This document shows positions 6,479 through 15,346 of a DNA stretch of 64,000 nt, one piece after another (position 1 is the first letter of the stretch; each line of letters opens with the position of its first letter). The notes beneath the pieces were generated by a model. The model had not been told where the DNA came from and ran no database searches. It worked only from the letters and a program-made list of their open reading frames with translations. The position numbers and the translations under genes were made by a program. Location: positions 1-64,000 of the forward strand of contig CBDBND010000021.1 in the NCBI GenBank assembly GCA_965207985.1. Direction: 5' to 3'. Source of the DNA: CBDBND01 sp965207985 (lineage in GTDB: Bacteria > Pseudomonadota > Alphaproteobacteria > Rhodospirillales > Rhodospirillaceae).

Positions 6479-8905
6479 TCACCCAAACCCGTTCCAAACA
6501 ACGTCGTAAGAAACATTCCCCGCTTTGTTTGTAAGCACGACGTGCAGCGTACCTGTCCACGCACGGGCTTTAACGGGCAGGTTGACCCGCACATGGCGTT
6601 CCGTTGGCTGGCAGCCGATGGATTGATCTGCAAGGTGTGTTTCACCGTCCATGGGAGGATCGCATGTGACTGACAGGGTGGTTTCCAATCCCATGGCATT
6701 GGCTCTGAACCTGAGCGATGGTGGATCGCCGTCGCATTGGGAGAGATTTTCGGAAATGAGAACGGGCTCGCAGCTGTCAGGGGGAATGAACTTTTCCGTA
6801 GTGCTATACCGCCGTTCAACTTGCTCTTTTAGAGCCAGGCGCCAATACATTTCAGAATCGCCGTCAAAGGTGATGTCTTCTGATACCGACGCGGTGTTTT
6901 CATCCGTTGTCCAATTATCGTTTGTTCCGAAAACTTCAAATCCATCGATGCCGCACCATTCGGCATCGTATGAAGAAAGGAGGGAAAGACGAACCCCTTC
7001 AACGGCGCGCCCATTGTCCATTTTTTGATAATGGTATGACTTGTCGAGAGACGTGATCCGGCCTTGCGGGAGTGTTCCTTCCCATTCAACGTGCCATTCG
7101 GCGTCTTTCAATATTTCCACCCGCACCTGCTTGGCCGGCACATGGGGATGCTGATTAATCTGAAAGGCGGTTAGGTCAGTGGGAGCATCAAAGCGCCACT
7201 CCCAGACAAGGGGAAACGCAGGGTTTTTGTCACTGGTCCAATAACCATCGTCAAATCCGCGTAGACCATTGGTCAACGCATCGGGTTCGCTTTCTTGTGA
7301 ATCCGGAAACGTGACGAGATGGACGTTCCCGTTCTGGGACAACACGGAACGATCTCTATAAAGGAGCTCAATGGCATGGACGGCCAAGTCCCCTTTGGGC
7401 GGCGTTCGATCATCGCCATGAACGAATATGAGAACGTTGGCAACATTATTATTGGACAAAGTGTCATTAAGCGAGGTCCTCTGATACCGGTTTGCCCGTT
7501 TGCCCTGCTCCAAAGGGTTGTTGCCGGTGTAACTCCACTGTGTCGGATCGTTTTTCAGTTTAACGGTGAGTTTCTTTATACGCTCCTGTTTCAAGGAGGC
7601 CGAAAGCAGCGGTTCGCCTGTCAGTGCCCATTGGGAATACCGTGTCTGTTCATTCTCTAAGAACCGATGGTTGATCCAAAACGTCAGATCAGACCCGTGA
7701 AGCTCCAGATCCTCTGATGAAACGTAGAAAGACACCTCGGCGTCTCGAAGGTCGATTGCCCCGCCCGAGACATGATGTGTTCTAGAGATTGGGATTTCAG
7801 TTTCCGTCGTCAGTGATTTTTGCGTGCTAGCCGGCTCGGTGCCCCAGTTAATGTTCAGGGGCATGTCGTGAGACCCAATCTTGTTCAATTGATTGCGGTC
7901 TTTGGCGAACGGGCTTTTCAGTTTGAGCCCGCAGAGTGATTTTGCGTCTTCGTTCAAACGATGCTCCGATATGACCCACTCAACTTGGGTCGCTCTTGGA
8001 ATCCAGGTGCCCCGTATGTCTTCGCTAAATTGAATCATTCTCGCCCATTGGGGCGGAGGCACCGATCTCCATTCGGTTGCGTGGGTCAGGGTGTCCGGGG
8101 CGGCACCATACTCAAACCTGTAGACACTCTCGGCCGTCTGGCCAGACAGCTCGGCAAACAGGGTTGCGGAGCCGACGCCAATTGGTGTCGCGCCCAAAGC
8201 CACGGGAGAGGTAGGACTCTCCGTGACGGCCGCATTGACAGAGTCATCGGTCTCATTTGATTGCGTTGCCTCACGCGGTACGGGCTTTTTGGAGTTTTCA
8301 AGACCTGAGAAAAAAATTTGATGCCTCTGCGCGTCCAGGCCCGTTTCTTCAACCAAGGACTCCGGTGGTGTAAGGCGGTCCCAACGAGGACGATAATCGA
8401 CAATCGGAAAGCCGAGCTCTAGACACTCCAGGTACACCTGACCTGCGTCTTCTAATCTGGCTTGACGCGTCAGAGCGTCTATCATCCCGGCCGGCACAAT
8501 GCGTCCGGCATCAATAATTTTATGGTCAAGCAGGACACGCCCGAGTGCAATAATCTCATTGTCCATGCTCTTTGTCGCGGCGACGCGATAGAGAGCCAGA
8601 ACTGCGGCAATCGTCAAATCGGAAATGCAGTTGCCAATCTCGCCGGCATAGAAGGCGTTTATGGTATCGGGGTCTACAATGCCCGCATCAACATAACTTT
8701 CGATAGTGCCTTCGATATCGCCGCGGGCAAGACGTATTTGACTGAGCATCACATGGCATTGCGAAAGCTCAATACCATATGTCTCTATAAAATCGTGTAC
8801 GGCTGCTTCTGCTTCATCGAACTTTCTTTTTCCGAATAGGCCCGTCACACGGGTCATAAGGTCCGTGAACATTTGATCAGTGTCTGTTGTTTCGGACTTA
8901 CCCAT
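6479..8905 (-). CDS. orphan 808-residue protein: helical repeat N-terminus, beta-rich C-terminus
   Basis: Residues about 10-150 are helical and TPR-like (FDEAEAAVHDFIETYGIELSQCHVMLSQIRLARGDIEGTIESYVDAG). A Ser/Thr/Pro/Asp-rich linker follows at about 205-240. From about 240 to the end the sequence is rich in beta strands and aromatic residues, with segments resembling jelly-roll or discoidin-type binding domains (DDGYWTSDKNPAFPLVWEWRFDAPTDLTAFQI; EGVRLSLLSSYDAEWCGIDGFEVFGTNDNW). It ends in a typical final strand, SYDVVWNGFG. No signal peptide or membrane segment is visible. It stands alone between the primase remnant and the hydrolase gene at 9024, is more AT-rich than the core genes, and is probably acquired. 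A role in carbohydrate or surface binding is speculation; the family is not recognised. Confidence 0.65.
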   Translation of the reverse strand: MGKSETTDTDQMFTDLMTRVTGLFGKRKFDEAEAAVHDFIETYGIELSQCHVMLSQIRLARGDIEGTIESYVDAGIVDPDTINAFYAGEIGNCISDLTIAAVLALYRVAATKSMDNEIIALGRVLLDHKIIDAGRIVPAGMIDALTRQARLEDAGQVYLECLELGFPIVDYRPRWDRLTPPESLVEETGLDAQRHQIFFSGLENSKKPVPREATQSNETDDSVNAAVTESPTSPVALGATPIGVGSATLFAELSGQTAESVYRFEYGAAPDTLTHATEWRSVPPPQWARMIQFSEDIRGTWIPRATQVEWVISEHRLNEDAKSLCGLKLKSPFAKDRNQLNKIGSHDMPLNINWGTEPASTQKSLTTETEIPISRTHHVSGGAIDLRDAEVSFYVSSEDLELHGSDLTFWINHRFLENEQTRYSQWALTGEPLLSASLKQERIKKLTVKLKNDPTQWSYTGNNPLEQGKRANRYQRTSLNDTLSNNNVANVLIFVHGDDRTPPKGDLAVHAIELLYRDRSVLSQNGNVHLVTFPDSQESEPDALTNGLRGFDDGYWTSDKNPAFPLVWEWRFDAPTDLTAFQINQHPHVPAKQVRVEILKDAEWHVEWEGTLPQGRITSLDKSYHYQKMDNGRAVEGVRLSLLSSYDAEWCGIDGFEVFGTNDNWTTDENTASVSEDITFDGDSEMYWRLALKEQVERRYSTTEKFIPPDSCEPVLISENLSQCDGDPPSLRFRANAMGLETTLSVTCDPPMDGETHLADQSIGCQPTERHVRVNLPVKARAWTGTLHVVLTNKAGNVSYDVVWNGFG

Positions 8906-9023
8906 CCCAAACCTTGTCCAAGGCTATCAAACTGAACGAGCCACAGTGTGCTTTATTAATATAGTTTGGTATTACTGTGTCGGTGATCGCTACGCCAGAT
9001 TCTTCTGACACAGGGTAAGCGCC

Positions 9024-9884
9024 ATGAGACAAGACATCATCGACCTCTACGACGAGTACACCCACACTCCGTTGGACCGGCGCACGTTTCTGGAACGGTT
9101 GGCTAAGCTTGCCGGCGGAACCTCCGCTGCCTTGGCGCTTTTGCCATTGCTTGAAAACAATTACGCCGCGGCCGAGATCATTGCACGAGATGACCCCCGT
9201 CTCCGGACCGGGCGTCCGTCGTTTCCTGGCGCCACGGGAGACGTCAAATCCTATATGGCGCATCCAAGGGGCGAGGGTAGGTTTCCCGCCGTGATCGTTA
9301 TTCATGAGAACCGGGGGCTCAATCCTCATATTGAGGATGTGACACGCCGCGCCGCCCTGGCCGGATACTTAGCCGTTGCGGTCGATGCCCTGTCTCCGTT
9401 TTGCGGTACACCCGCAGACGAGGACGAAGCGCGCGCGCTCATTCGTCAGCTGGACCGCGAAAGCGCAATCGAGAACATTGTTGCGGCCGTAGCCTTCGTC
9501 AAATCCCATCGCCGGTCGACGGGAAAGGTCGGAACAGTAGGCTTTTGCTGGGGTGGCAACATGGCCGTGCAGGCGGCCGTTCATTCTGAAGATGCCAATG
9601 CAGCCGTTGGGTTTTATGGGCGCCAGCCCTCAGCCGAAGAAACAGCGCGTATCAAGGCGTCGGTCATGCTCCATTACGCTGAAATTGACGAACGTGTGAA
9701 TGCAGGGATCTCTGCATTTAGAGAGGCGCTTAGAGACAACAACATCGTGCATTCGATCTACATGTACGAGGGCGCGCAACATGCCTTTCACAATGACACG
9801 GCGCCAAGCCGCTATAAAAAAGATGCCGCTCAACTGGCCTGGCAACGCACGATAGATTTCTTTGATCAGACCCTGAAGGGATAG
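9024..9884 (+). CDS. dienelactone hydrolase family protein, Tat-type signal
   Basis: A 286-residue alpha/beta hydrolase of the carboxymethylenebutenolidase family. An N-terminal twin-arginine motif RRTFLERL (from residue 19) precedes a hydrophobic stretch, so the protein is likely exported by the Tat system. The catalytic Cys is in GFCWGG (Cys175); the Asp lies in the YAEIDERVNAG region and the His in GAQHAFHN. Family members hydrolyse dienelactones and related esters in aromatic-compound breakdown, but many exported homologues have unknown substrates. It is a single gene, followed 95 bp later by an MFS transporter on the same strand. Confidence 0.85.
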   Translation: MRQDIIDLYDEYTHTPLDRRTFLERLAKLAGGTSAALALLPLLENNYAAAEIIARDDPRLRTGRPSFPGATGDVKSYMAHPRGEGRFPAVIVIHENRGLNPHIEDVTRRAALAGYLAVAVDALSPFCGTPADEDEARALIRQLDRESAIENIVAAVAFVKSHRRSTGKVGTVGFCWGGNMAVQAAVHSEDANAAVGFYGRQPSAEETARIKASVMLHYAEIDERVNAGISAFREALRDNNIVHSIYMYEGAQHAFHNDTAPSRYKKDAAQLAWQRTIDFFDQTLKG

Positions 9885-9979
9885 GCACCCCTCTTTTGAC
9901 AAGTCCAATGACCGGCCGTTAACCACACCTGTTCGCCGCCATGGACGGCCTCCCGTCCAGCCGATACAACTCCGCGCTT

Positions 9980-11230
9980 ATGAAACGGTCGTTGTTTGAT
10001 TTCTCGGCTCTCGGCCGGGCTTTCGCCATCCGCAACTTTGCACTCTATACGACGGGGAATGCCCTTTCCCTCATCGGCATGTGGGTGCAGCGGCTGGCCG
10101 TCGGCTGGCTGATGTGGGAACTCACCGAGTCCGGTGCTTGGCTCGGCGCCATCGCCATGGCCGAGTTCCTGCCGATCATCGTTCTCACACCTTTCGGCGG
10201 TGTGGTTGCGGACCGGTTCGACCGTCTGCGCGTTTCCATCATCGCCCAGTCCTTTGCCTGCGCGCAGGCCGTGGCTCTGTGGGTGTTGACCGTGGCCGAC
10301 GGCATCACCCCGCAATTGCTTGTTGCCCTGATGATGGTCGGCGGCGTCACCATGGCCATGAACCAGGCCGCCCGGGTCACTCTGGTGGTCAACATGGTGC
10401 CGCGGGAAGTGATGTCCACCGCCATTGCCATCAATTCCATCATCTTCAATGTGGCGCGGATCATTGGACCGGCCATTGCCGGAGCTCTGATTTTCTATAC
10501 GGACATCGCCTGGGCGTTTCTGGTTAACGCTTTGTCTTATGGCGCGTTGATCGTTGCCATGATGCTCATCCGTATGCCGCGGCTACAGGACACGGTGCCC
10601 CCCAGTGGCTCCTATTTCCGGGATCTGGCGGAAGGCGCGCGCTATACGTTTACCCATACGGGCGTGGCCGCCATCATTGCCTTGTCGGCGGTGAATTCTT
10701 TGTTTGCGCGGCCCCTCATCGATCTCCTGCCGGGATTTGCCGGAGAGGTGTTCAACGCCGGTCCGGAAGGTTTGGCGCTGATGACCTCGGCCATGGGGGT
10801 GGGCGCCATTTGTGCGTCGTTCTGGTTGGCGCAACGGGGACGGTTGTCCGGCCTGACGGGCATTGTCTTTGTCGGCGTCCTCGTCAACGGCGCGGCGGTG
10901 GCGCTGTTCGCCATGTCCACCAATCTTTGGACCGGCGCATTGTTGCTCGCCGTCTCCGGCTTCACTCAAGCCTGTACGGGTACGGGCACGCAGACCCTGG
11001 TGCAGTCGGCGGTGGAGGATCGCTTGAGAGGTCGGGTGATGAGCGTTTGGCTGGTTATCGGCCGCGGCGGGCCTGCTCTGGGAGCATTGGTTATGGGAAG
11101 CCTGGCCGAGCTGGTGGGGTTTGGCCCGCCCCTGTTGACCGGCGCGGTGGTGACGTTTCTCATAGCGGCCCTGGTCATGCCCCGGCGGCAGCGCTTGGCT
11201 GCCACCTTGGAACGAGCGGTTGCAGACTAA
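9980..11230 (+). CDS. MFS transporter (EntS-like, MFS_3)
   Basis: The start at ATG 9980 (MKRSLFDFSALGRAFAIRNF) was preferred over 9941 because the family begins just before the first membrane helix. The 416-residue protein has about twelve membrane segments, with the MFS loop GGVVADRFDRLRV between helices 2 and 3 and a second-half counterpart. It resembles EntS-type drug or siderophore exporters. It is in the inner membrane and probably exports a small molecule; the substrate cannot be told from sequence. It converges with the TauD-type gene, with only four bases between stops. Confidence 0.85.
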   Translation: MKRSLFDFSALGRAFAIRNFALYTTGNALSLIGMWVQRLAVGWLMWELTESGAWLGAIAMAEFLPIIVLTPFGGVVADRFDRLRVSIIAQSFACAQAVALWVLTVADGITPQLLVALMMVGGVTMAMNQAARVTLVVNMVPREVMSTAIAINSIIFNVARIIGPAIAGALIFYTDIAWAFLVNALSYGALIVAMMLIRMPRLQDTVPPSGSYFRDLAEGARYTFTHTGVAAIIALSAVNSLFARPLIDLLPGFAGEVFNAGPEGLALMTSAMGVGAICASFWLAQRGRLSGLTGIVFVGVLVNGAAVALFAMSTNLWTGALLLAVSGFTQACTGTGTQTLVQSAVEDRLRGRVMSVWLVIGRGGPALGALVMGSLAELVGFGPPLLTGAVVTFLIAALVMPRRQRLAATLERAVAD

Positions 11231-11234
11231 TCTT

Positions 11235-12080
11235 CTAAACGGGAATTGAACCTTCCACTGTGGTCCGATTCATGTGGCGGATGGAGTCTGCAGGATAAGT
11301 GGTGGCGTGGTGCATGAGACAGCGATTGTCCCACAACACCAGATCATTGGTTTTCCACTTGTGACGGTAGATCACGGCCGGGTCCGTGGCGAAACCGAAC
11401 AGCGTTTCCAGTAGCTCGGCGCTTTCTTGTTCATCTATTCCAACCACCGCATCGGTGAAGCCAGGATTCACATAAAGCGCCTTGCGGCCGGATTCCGGAT
11501 GGGTGCGCACGATGGGATGCTCGGCGCCCACCAGTTCCGCCTTTTGCTCTTCGGTTAAGGGTGCGCGGTTGGACTCTTCGGTTGCTTGAATTTGGCTGTA
11601 GTTAAAACGATGGTGGGCCCTGAGGGAGGCGATGCGCGATTTGAGATCCCCGGGCACGTTGTCATAAGCACGATACTGATTGGCGAACATGGTATCGCCC
11701 CCTTCGGAAGGCACTTCCATGCCGTACAGCAAGGACCCCATAGGCGGCACGGCTTCGTAACTGACATCCGTATGCCAATAGCGGCCGGCGTCTTCGATGC
11801 CGACGGGTTTGCCGTGATCGTCCACCTTGTTGGAGATCACCAGGATCTTATCGTGGCCCGGCAATAGATACTGCGCCAGCACGTGGCCCTTGAGCGGTCC
11901 CCAACGGGCGGAAAAAGCTTCATGCTGTTCCGGTGTGAGCTTTTGATCGCGGAACACGAGAACGCAGTGATCGATAAAAGCCTCGCGCACCTTGGCAAAG
12001 GTGGTGTCATCAATATCGCCGCCACAATCCAAACCGACCACTTCGGCGCCGCAGACATCGGAGAGGAGGTTGATCTGCAT
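11235..12080 (-). CDS. TauD/TfdA family Fe(II)/2-oxoglutarate dioxygenase
   Basis: Start at ATG 12080 (MQINLLSDVCGAEVVGLD); the longer frame upstream is antisense noise over the neighbouring gene. The 281-residue protein has the family layout: iron ligands in YWHTDVSY (HxD) and the distal His in LVLWDNRCLMHHATTYP, with an Arg for 2-oxoglutarate near SIRHMNRTTV. Such enzymes hydroxylate sulphonates, phenoxyacetates or other small organic acids, releasing the heteroatom group. The gene leads into an NTF2-like gene and dppCB on the same strand, suggesting uptake and breakdown of an organic substrate; substrate unknown. Confidence 0.9.
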   Translation of the reverse strand: MQINLLSDVCGAEVVGLDCGGDIDDTTFAKVREAFIDHCVLVFRDQKLTPEQHEAFSARWGPLKGHVLAQYLLPGHDKILVISNKVDDHGKPVGIEDAGRYWHTDVSYEAVPPMGSLLYGMEVPSEGGDTMFANQYRAYDNVPGDLKSRIASLRAHHRFNYSQIQATEESNRAPLTEEQKAELVGAEHPIVRTHPESGRKALYVNPGFTDAVVGIDEQESAELLETLFGFATDPAVIYRHKWKTNDLVLWDNRCLMHHATTYPADSIRHMNRTTVEGSIPV

Positions 12081-12102
12081 GGTTGGACGCCGTCGCCGTG
12101 TC

Positions 12103-12618
12103 CTAGTCCAACACGGTTCCGGTTTCCGCCGCGCCGGCGGGCAGCATGTCCCGGGCGTCGGGAGTGGGCGTATCGATGTCACGCCAGATCCGCCATGTGC
12201 CGTTGTCATCCTTCCGGTACATGAGCAGCGCCCGGCCGGGGTCGTAGATCTTGGACCCGTCCTCGGCGGTGACGGTGACGACGAACTTGGCAATGCCGTG
12301 GGCGAGGCCGAGATCTGGGTAGACCCACAGCTCCTCGCGCTCGAAAACCACGTCGAGCCCTTCGAAGTCGACCAACGCCTCGAACAGAGGCCTCATCGCC
12401 GCGCGGCTGCGCACGATGGGCTCACGGCGAGCCTGTACCCAGGCATCCTCAGTGTAGAGATCGAGAATGGCGTCGACGTCACCCGCCAGGTAGGCGGCCT
12501 TCCATTTAGGCGTGATCGCGTCAATGGCGTCGTAGTCTAACTGCGTTCCGCCGTAATACTCCGTTGACGCTGCGGGAACGGCAAAAAGGCAGAGAATCAG
12601 GGCGAGAGTACCGCGCAT
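12103..12618 (-). CDS. exported SnoaL/DUF4440-like (NTF2 fold) protein
   Basis: Start at ATG 12618 gives a clear signal peptide, MRGTLALILCLFAVPAAS, cleaved near residue 19. The mature part has the NTF2-like pattern: helix KWKAAYLAGDVDAILDLYTEDAWV, then strands with WRIWRDIDTPTPD near the C-terminus. In family members this fold is a ketosteroid-isomerase-like cone that binds small hydrophobic ligands; no catalytic residues can be assigned. It lies 22 bp upstream of the TauD-type gene and may form one unit with it. Confidence 0.75.
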   Translation of the reverse strand: MRGTLALILCLFAVPAASTEYYGGTQLDYDAIDAITPKWKAAYLAGDVDAILDLYTEDAWVQARREPIVRSRAAMRPLFEALVDFEGLDVVFEREELWVYPDLGLAHGIAKFVVTVTAEDGSKIYDPGRALLMYRKDDNGTWRIWRDIDTPTPDARDMLPAGAAETGTVLD

Positions 12619-12658
12619 GGTGTTGGCCTTCCCAATTGTCGAAGAAATTATCCTACGC

Positions 12659-13576
12659 TCACCTGAGCCGCGGGTTAAGGGCATCGCGCAACCAGTCACC
12701 CAGCAGGTTCACGGACAGAGCGAGGATCACCAGCGCCAGGGATGGGAACAGAGTGATCCACCATTCGCCTGAAAACAGGAAGTCGTTGCCGATGCGGATG
12801 AGGGTGCCGAGCGACGGCGTGGTCGGCGGCATGCCGACACCGAGAAAACTCAGCGTGGCTTCTGCGATGATAGCCAGAGCCAAGCCAAGAGTGGCCAACA
12901 CCAGGACCGAGGTCATCACATTGGGCAGCACATGGCCGAAGACAATGGCTGGCGGTGAAACGCCGATAAGTCGGGCCTGGGCCACATAGCCCGATTGCTT
13001 TTGCACCAATGTGGCCGAGCGTACCACCCGGGCGTACTGGGGCCAGTCGGCAATGCCAATGGCGAAGATCAGCATGTAAAGGGCAATGGAGTCGTGAATC
13101 TCAGGCGGCAGGGCGGCGCGGGCAAAACCATCGACCATGAGGGCGATGAGCAAGGCGGGGATGGTCAGCTGCACGTCGGCGAGGCGCATGAGAACGGTCT
13201 CGACCCAGCCGCCCACATAACCGGCGATGAGACCGATGGTCACCCCCAGCCCGGCGGCAAAAGCGACAGCGGCTAAACCCACGGTCAAGGAAATGCGGCT
13301 GCCATACAGAATGGCGGAGAGCATGTCCCGTCCTTGATCGTCGGTGCCGAGCAGAAAGGCCGGATCCGCGCCCGCACTCCAGGCCGGCGGATAAAACGCG
13401 TTCATCAAATCGAGATTGACTGGATCGAAGGGGTCTTGGGGCGCAATCCAAGGCGCCAGTGCCGCGCTTAACACAAAGATCGCAACGATCAGACTAGCGG
13501 TTACGGCCACGGGGCTGTGGCGGAAAGACAGCCACAACAGGGCGCGCGGCGGAACGGTGGTGGACACGTCCGTCAT
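12659..13576 (-). CDS. ABC transporter permease, DppC/OppC type
   Basis: A 305-residue inner-membrane permease. After an N-terminal membrane helix (VAVTASLIVAIFVLSAALAPWIAP) comes the OppC N-terminal signature with LLGTDDQGRDMLSAILYGSRISL, then five more helices. The EAA loop that contacts the ATPase is YVAQARLIGVSPPAIVFGHVLPN. It overlaps dppB by 4 bp, so the two are translationally coupled. The ATPase subunits are not in the window, and the only DppA-like binding protein is frameshifted and lies 6.5 kb away. Substrate (peptide, opine or nickel) is not determinable. Confidence 0.9.
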   Translation of the reverse strand: MTDVSTTVPPRALLWLSFRHSPVAVTASLIVAIFVLSAALAPWIAPQDPFDPVNLDLMNAFYPPAWSAGADPAFLLGTDDQGRDMLSAILYGSRISLTVGLAAVAFAAGLGVTIGLIAGYVGGWVETVLMRLADVQLTIPALLIALMVDGFARAALPPEIHDSIALYMLIFAIGIADWPQYARVVRSATLVQKQSGYVAQARLIGVSPPAIVFGHVLPNVMTSVLVLATLGLALAIIAEATLSFLGVGMPPTTPSLGTLIRIGNDFLFSGEWWITLFPSLALVILALSVNLLGDWLRDALNPRLR

Positions 13577-14553
13577 GCGGCGTCCTCCGCCGTGGCCCGC
13601 AAACGCGGATCGACAAAAGCGTAGAGCACATCGACGGCCAAATTGATGACGACGAAAACCAGCGCCACCATGACCAGATAGGCGGCCATGATGGGAATGT
13701 CAGCAAAGGCCACCGCCTGAATGAACAAGAGACCCAGTCCCGGCCACTGGAAAACCGTTTCGGTGACAATGGAAAAGGCGATCAGTTCGCCGAGTTTAAG
13801 ACCAATGACCGTGATCACCGGTAGCAGGGTATTCTTCAACGCATAAACGTAATGGACCCGGTTGCGCGGCACGCCCATGGCCTTTGCCGTTCGGATATAA
13901 TCGGTGCCGAGCACTTCAATCATTTCCGCACGCACCAGACGTTGGATAAACGTCATCTGAAACAAGCCAAGCGTCACGGCAGGAAGAATGATGGCTTTCC
14001 AACCGCTGGCGGTCAGCAGACCGGTGGTCCAGCCGCCGATGGCAACCGTTTCCCCCCGGCCGAAGGAGGGCAGCCAACCAAGGGTGACGGAAAAGAGATA
14101 GATGAGCGCTATACCGATGACGAAGGTGGGCAACGATACGCCGACGAGAGAAAGGGCGAGTATGCACTTGCTGATCGCACCCTCTCTGTGAATGGCGGTA
14201 TAGACGCCTAAGGGAATGCCAAGCAGCAGAGCAAACAGCGCCGACGCCAGGACCAATTCCACGGTTGCCGGCAGGCGTTCCACCACCAGGTCGGAGACAG
14301 GCCGCTGCATGCGGTAGGAAATACCGAAATCACCGGTCAGGGCATTGCCGACAAAGCGCACAAACTGAACCGGCGCCGGATCGTTGAGACCGAGCCGTTC
14401 GCGCAAGGCTTGGCGGTCTTCAAAGGACGCCTCTTGCCCTACCAGGTTGTTGACCGGATCGCCGACATAGTTGAACAGCACGAACGCAGCGGCGGCAACC
14501 AATACCATGACCAAAAGGGCCTGGCCGACGCGGCGGAGGAGAAAGGACGACAT
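13573..14553 (-). CDS. ABC transporter permease, DppB/OppB type
   Basis: A 326-residue permease beginning with the classic MSSFLLRRVGQALLVMVLVAAAAFVLF helix and a periplasmic segment containing ERLGLNDPAPVQFVRFVGNALTGDFGISYRMQRPV. The EAA loop is YIRTAKAMGVPRNRVHYVYALKN. It precedes dppC with a 4-bp overlap and would form the heterodimeric membrane channel of a peptide-type importer. Confidence 0.9.
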   Translation of the reverse strand: MSSFLLRRVGQALLVMVLVAAAAFVLFNYVGDPVNNLVGQEASFEDRQALRERLGLNDPAPVQFVRFVGNALTGDFGISYRMQRPVSDLVVERLPATVELVLASALFALLLGIPLGVYTAIHREGAISKCILALSLVGVSLPTFVIGIALIYLFSVTLGWLPSFGRGETVAIGGWTTGLLTASGWKAIILPAVTLGLFQMTFIQRLVRAEMIEVLGTDYIRTAKAMGVPRNRVHYVYALKNTLLPVITVIGLKLGELIAFSIVTETVFQWPGLGLLFIQAVAFADIPIMAAYLVMVALVFVVINLAVDVLYAFVDPRLRATAEDAA

Positions 14554-14600
14554 GACGCTTTTGTCGCATGTCTCTTTTTCAAGTCAAGGCAAGGGAGGGA

Positions 14601-15191
14601 TCAGGTTTTATGGGTGCCGATAATGAGAACACGTGGCGGCTGATCGGGTGCCAGAGGCTGGGCCACTTTGATATCGAAGTAGTCGCCGAGTGTGGACTTC
14701 CACCAGTTCAGGTCTTCCACTATGAGATGGGCGTTGCGACCGTCGGCGAGAGTCTTTTTTGCCGGCACCGTGTCGATAATGAACAGTGCGCCTCCTAATC
14801 CGAGGGATTGAATGTGAACCAGCACATCGGTCAAACATTCTGGCTCCACATGTTCCAGTACGTCGATGCAGACCACCAGATCGCAGGGCTTGGGCTCTTG
14901 GTCCTTGCCGGGCATGGCCGGGTCGTACTCGGCGACCATGAGATCGGGGTCTAGCGCGAGAAGCGCCGGGCGTAGCGTGCCCTTGCCACAGCCGTAATCC
15001 AGCACAGTGCGGACACCGCTGGCTTGGGTAAATTCCACCACCCAAGGCGCCAGAGCATGGGCCGCGCGGCCATAGTCCGGATTACTGCGGTGCAGCTCAA
15101 CATTGAGCGATCGGTATTGGTCTGAAATGCGCACAGGACTGCTTCGGTTTATGGATCCCCACAGTTCTGCCACGTGCTGGTAGCGTGTCAA
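14601..15191 (-). CDS. class I SAM-dependent methyltransferase
   Basis: A 196-residue protein. The SAM-binding motif I is VLDYGCGKGT (about residues 65-74), and the acidic post-motif is VAEYDP; motif IV is CDLVVCIDVLEHVEP. It ends shortly after the last beta strand, so it is a bare Rossmann fold without a substrate domain. It lies 47 bp upstream of dppB on the same strand. The substrate is unknown; homologues with this compact form often act in glycan or small-molecule modification. Confidence 0.75.
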   Translation of the reverse strand: MTRYQHVAELWGSINRSSPVRISDQYRSLNVELHRSNPDYGRAAHALAPWVVEFTQASGVRTVLDYGCGKGTLRPALLALDPDLMVAEYDPAMPGKDQEPKPCDLVVCIDVLEHVEPECLTDVLVHIQSLGLGGALFIIDTVPAKKTLADGRNAHLIVEDLNWWKSTLGDYFDIKVAQPLAPDQPPRVLIIGTHKT

Positions 15192-15346
15192 TGGTCACGT
15201 GCCACAAAAACCAGTCCGCTATGCGGAGTCTCCTAAACTGTCAGGCGCTTTTCAAAAATTTCCGTTTGCACAGAGGCAAGAGAGGAGATACCCAGTCGAC
15301 GATGTTTACCATTGCGTAAATTGAACCGCTGGATTTTTGGGTCATC

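Noticed and set aside
6256..6819. Minus-strand frame overlapping the end of the 808-residue gene
   Set aside because: It is a shifted frame of that gene for most of its length, and the larger gene ends in a natural final strand, so a frameshifted extension is not supported.
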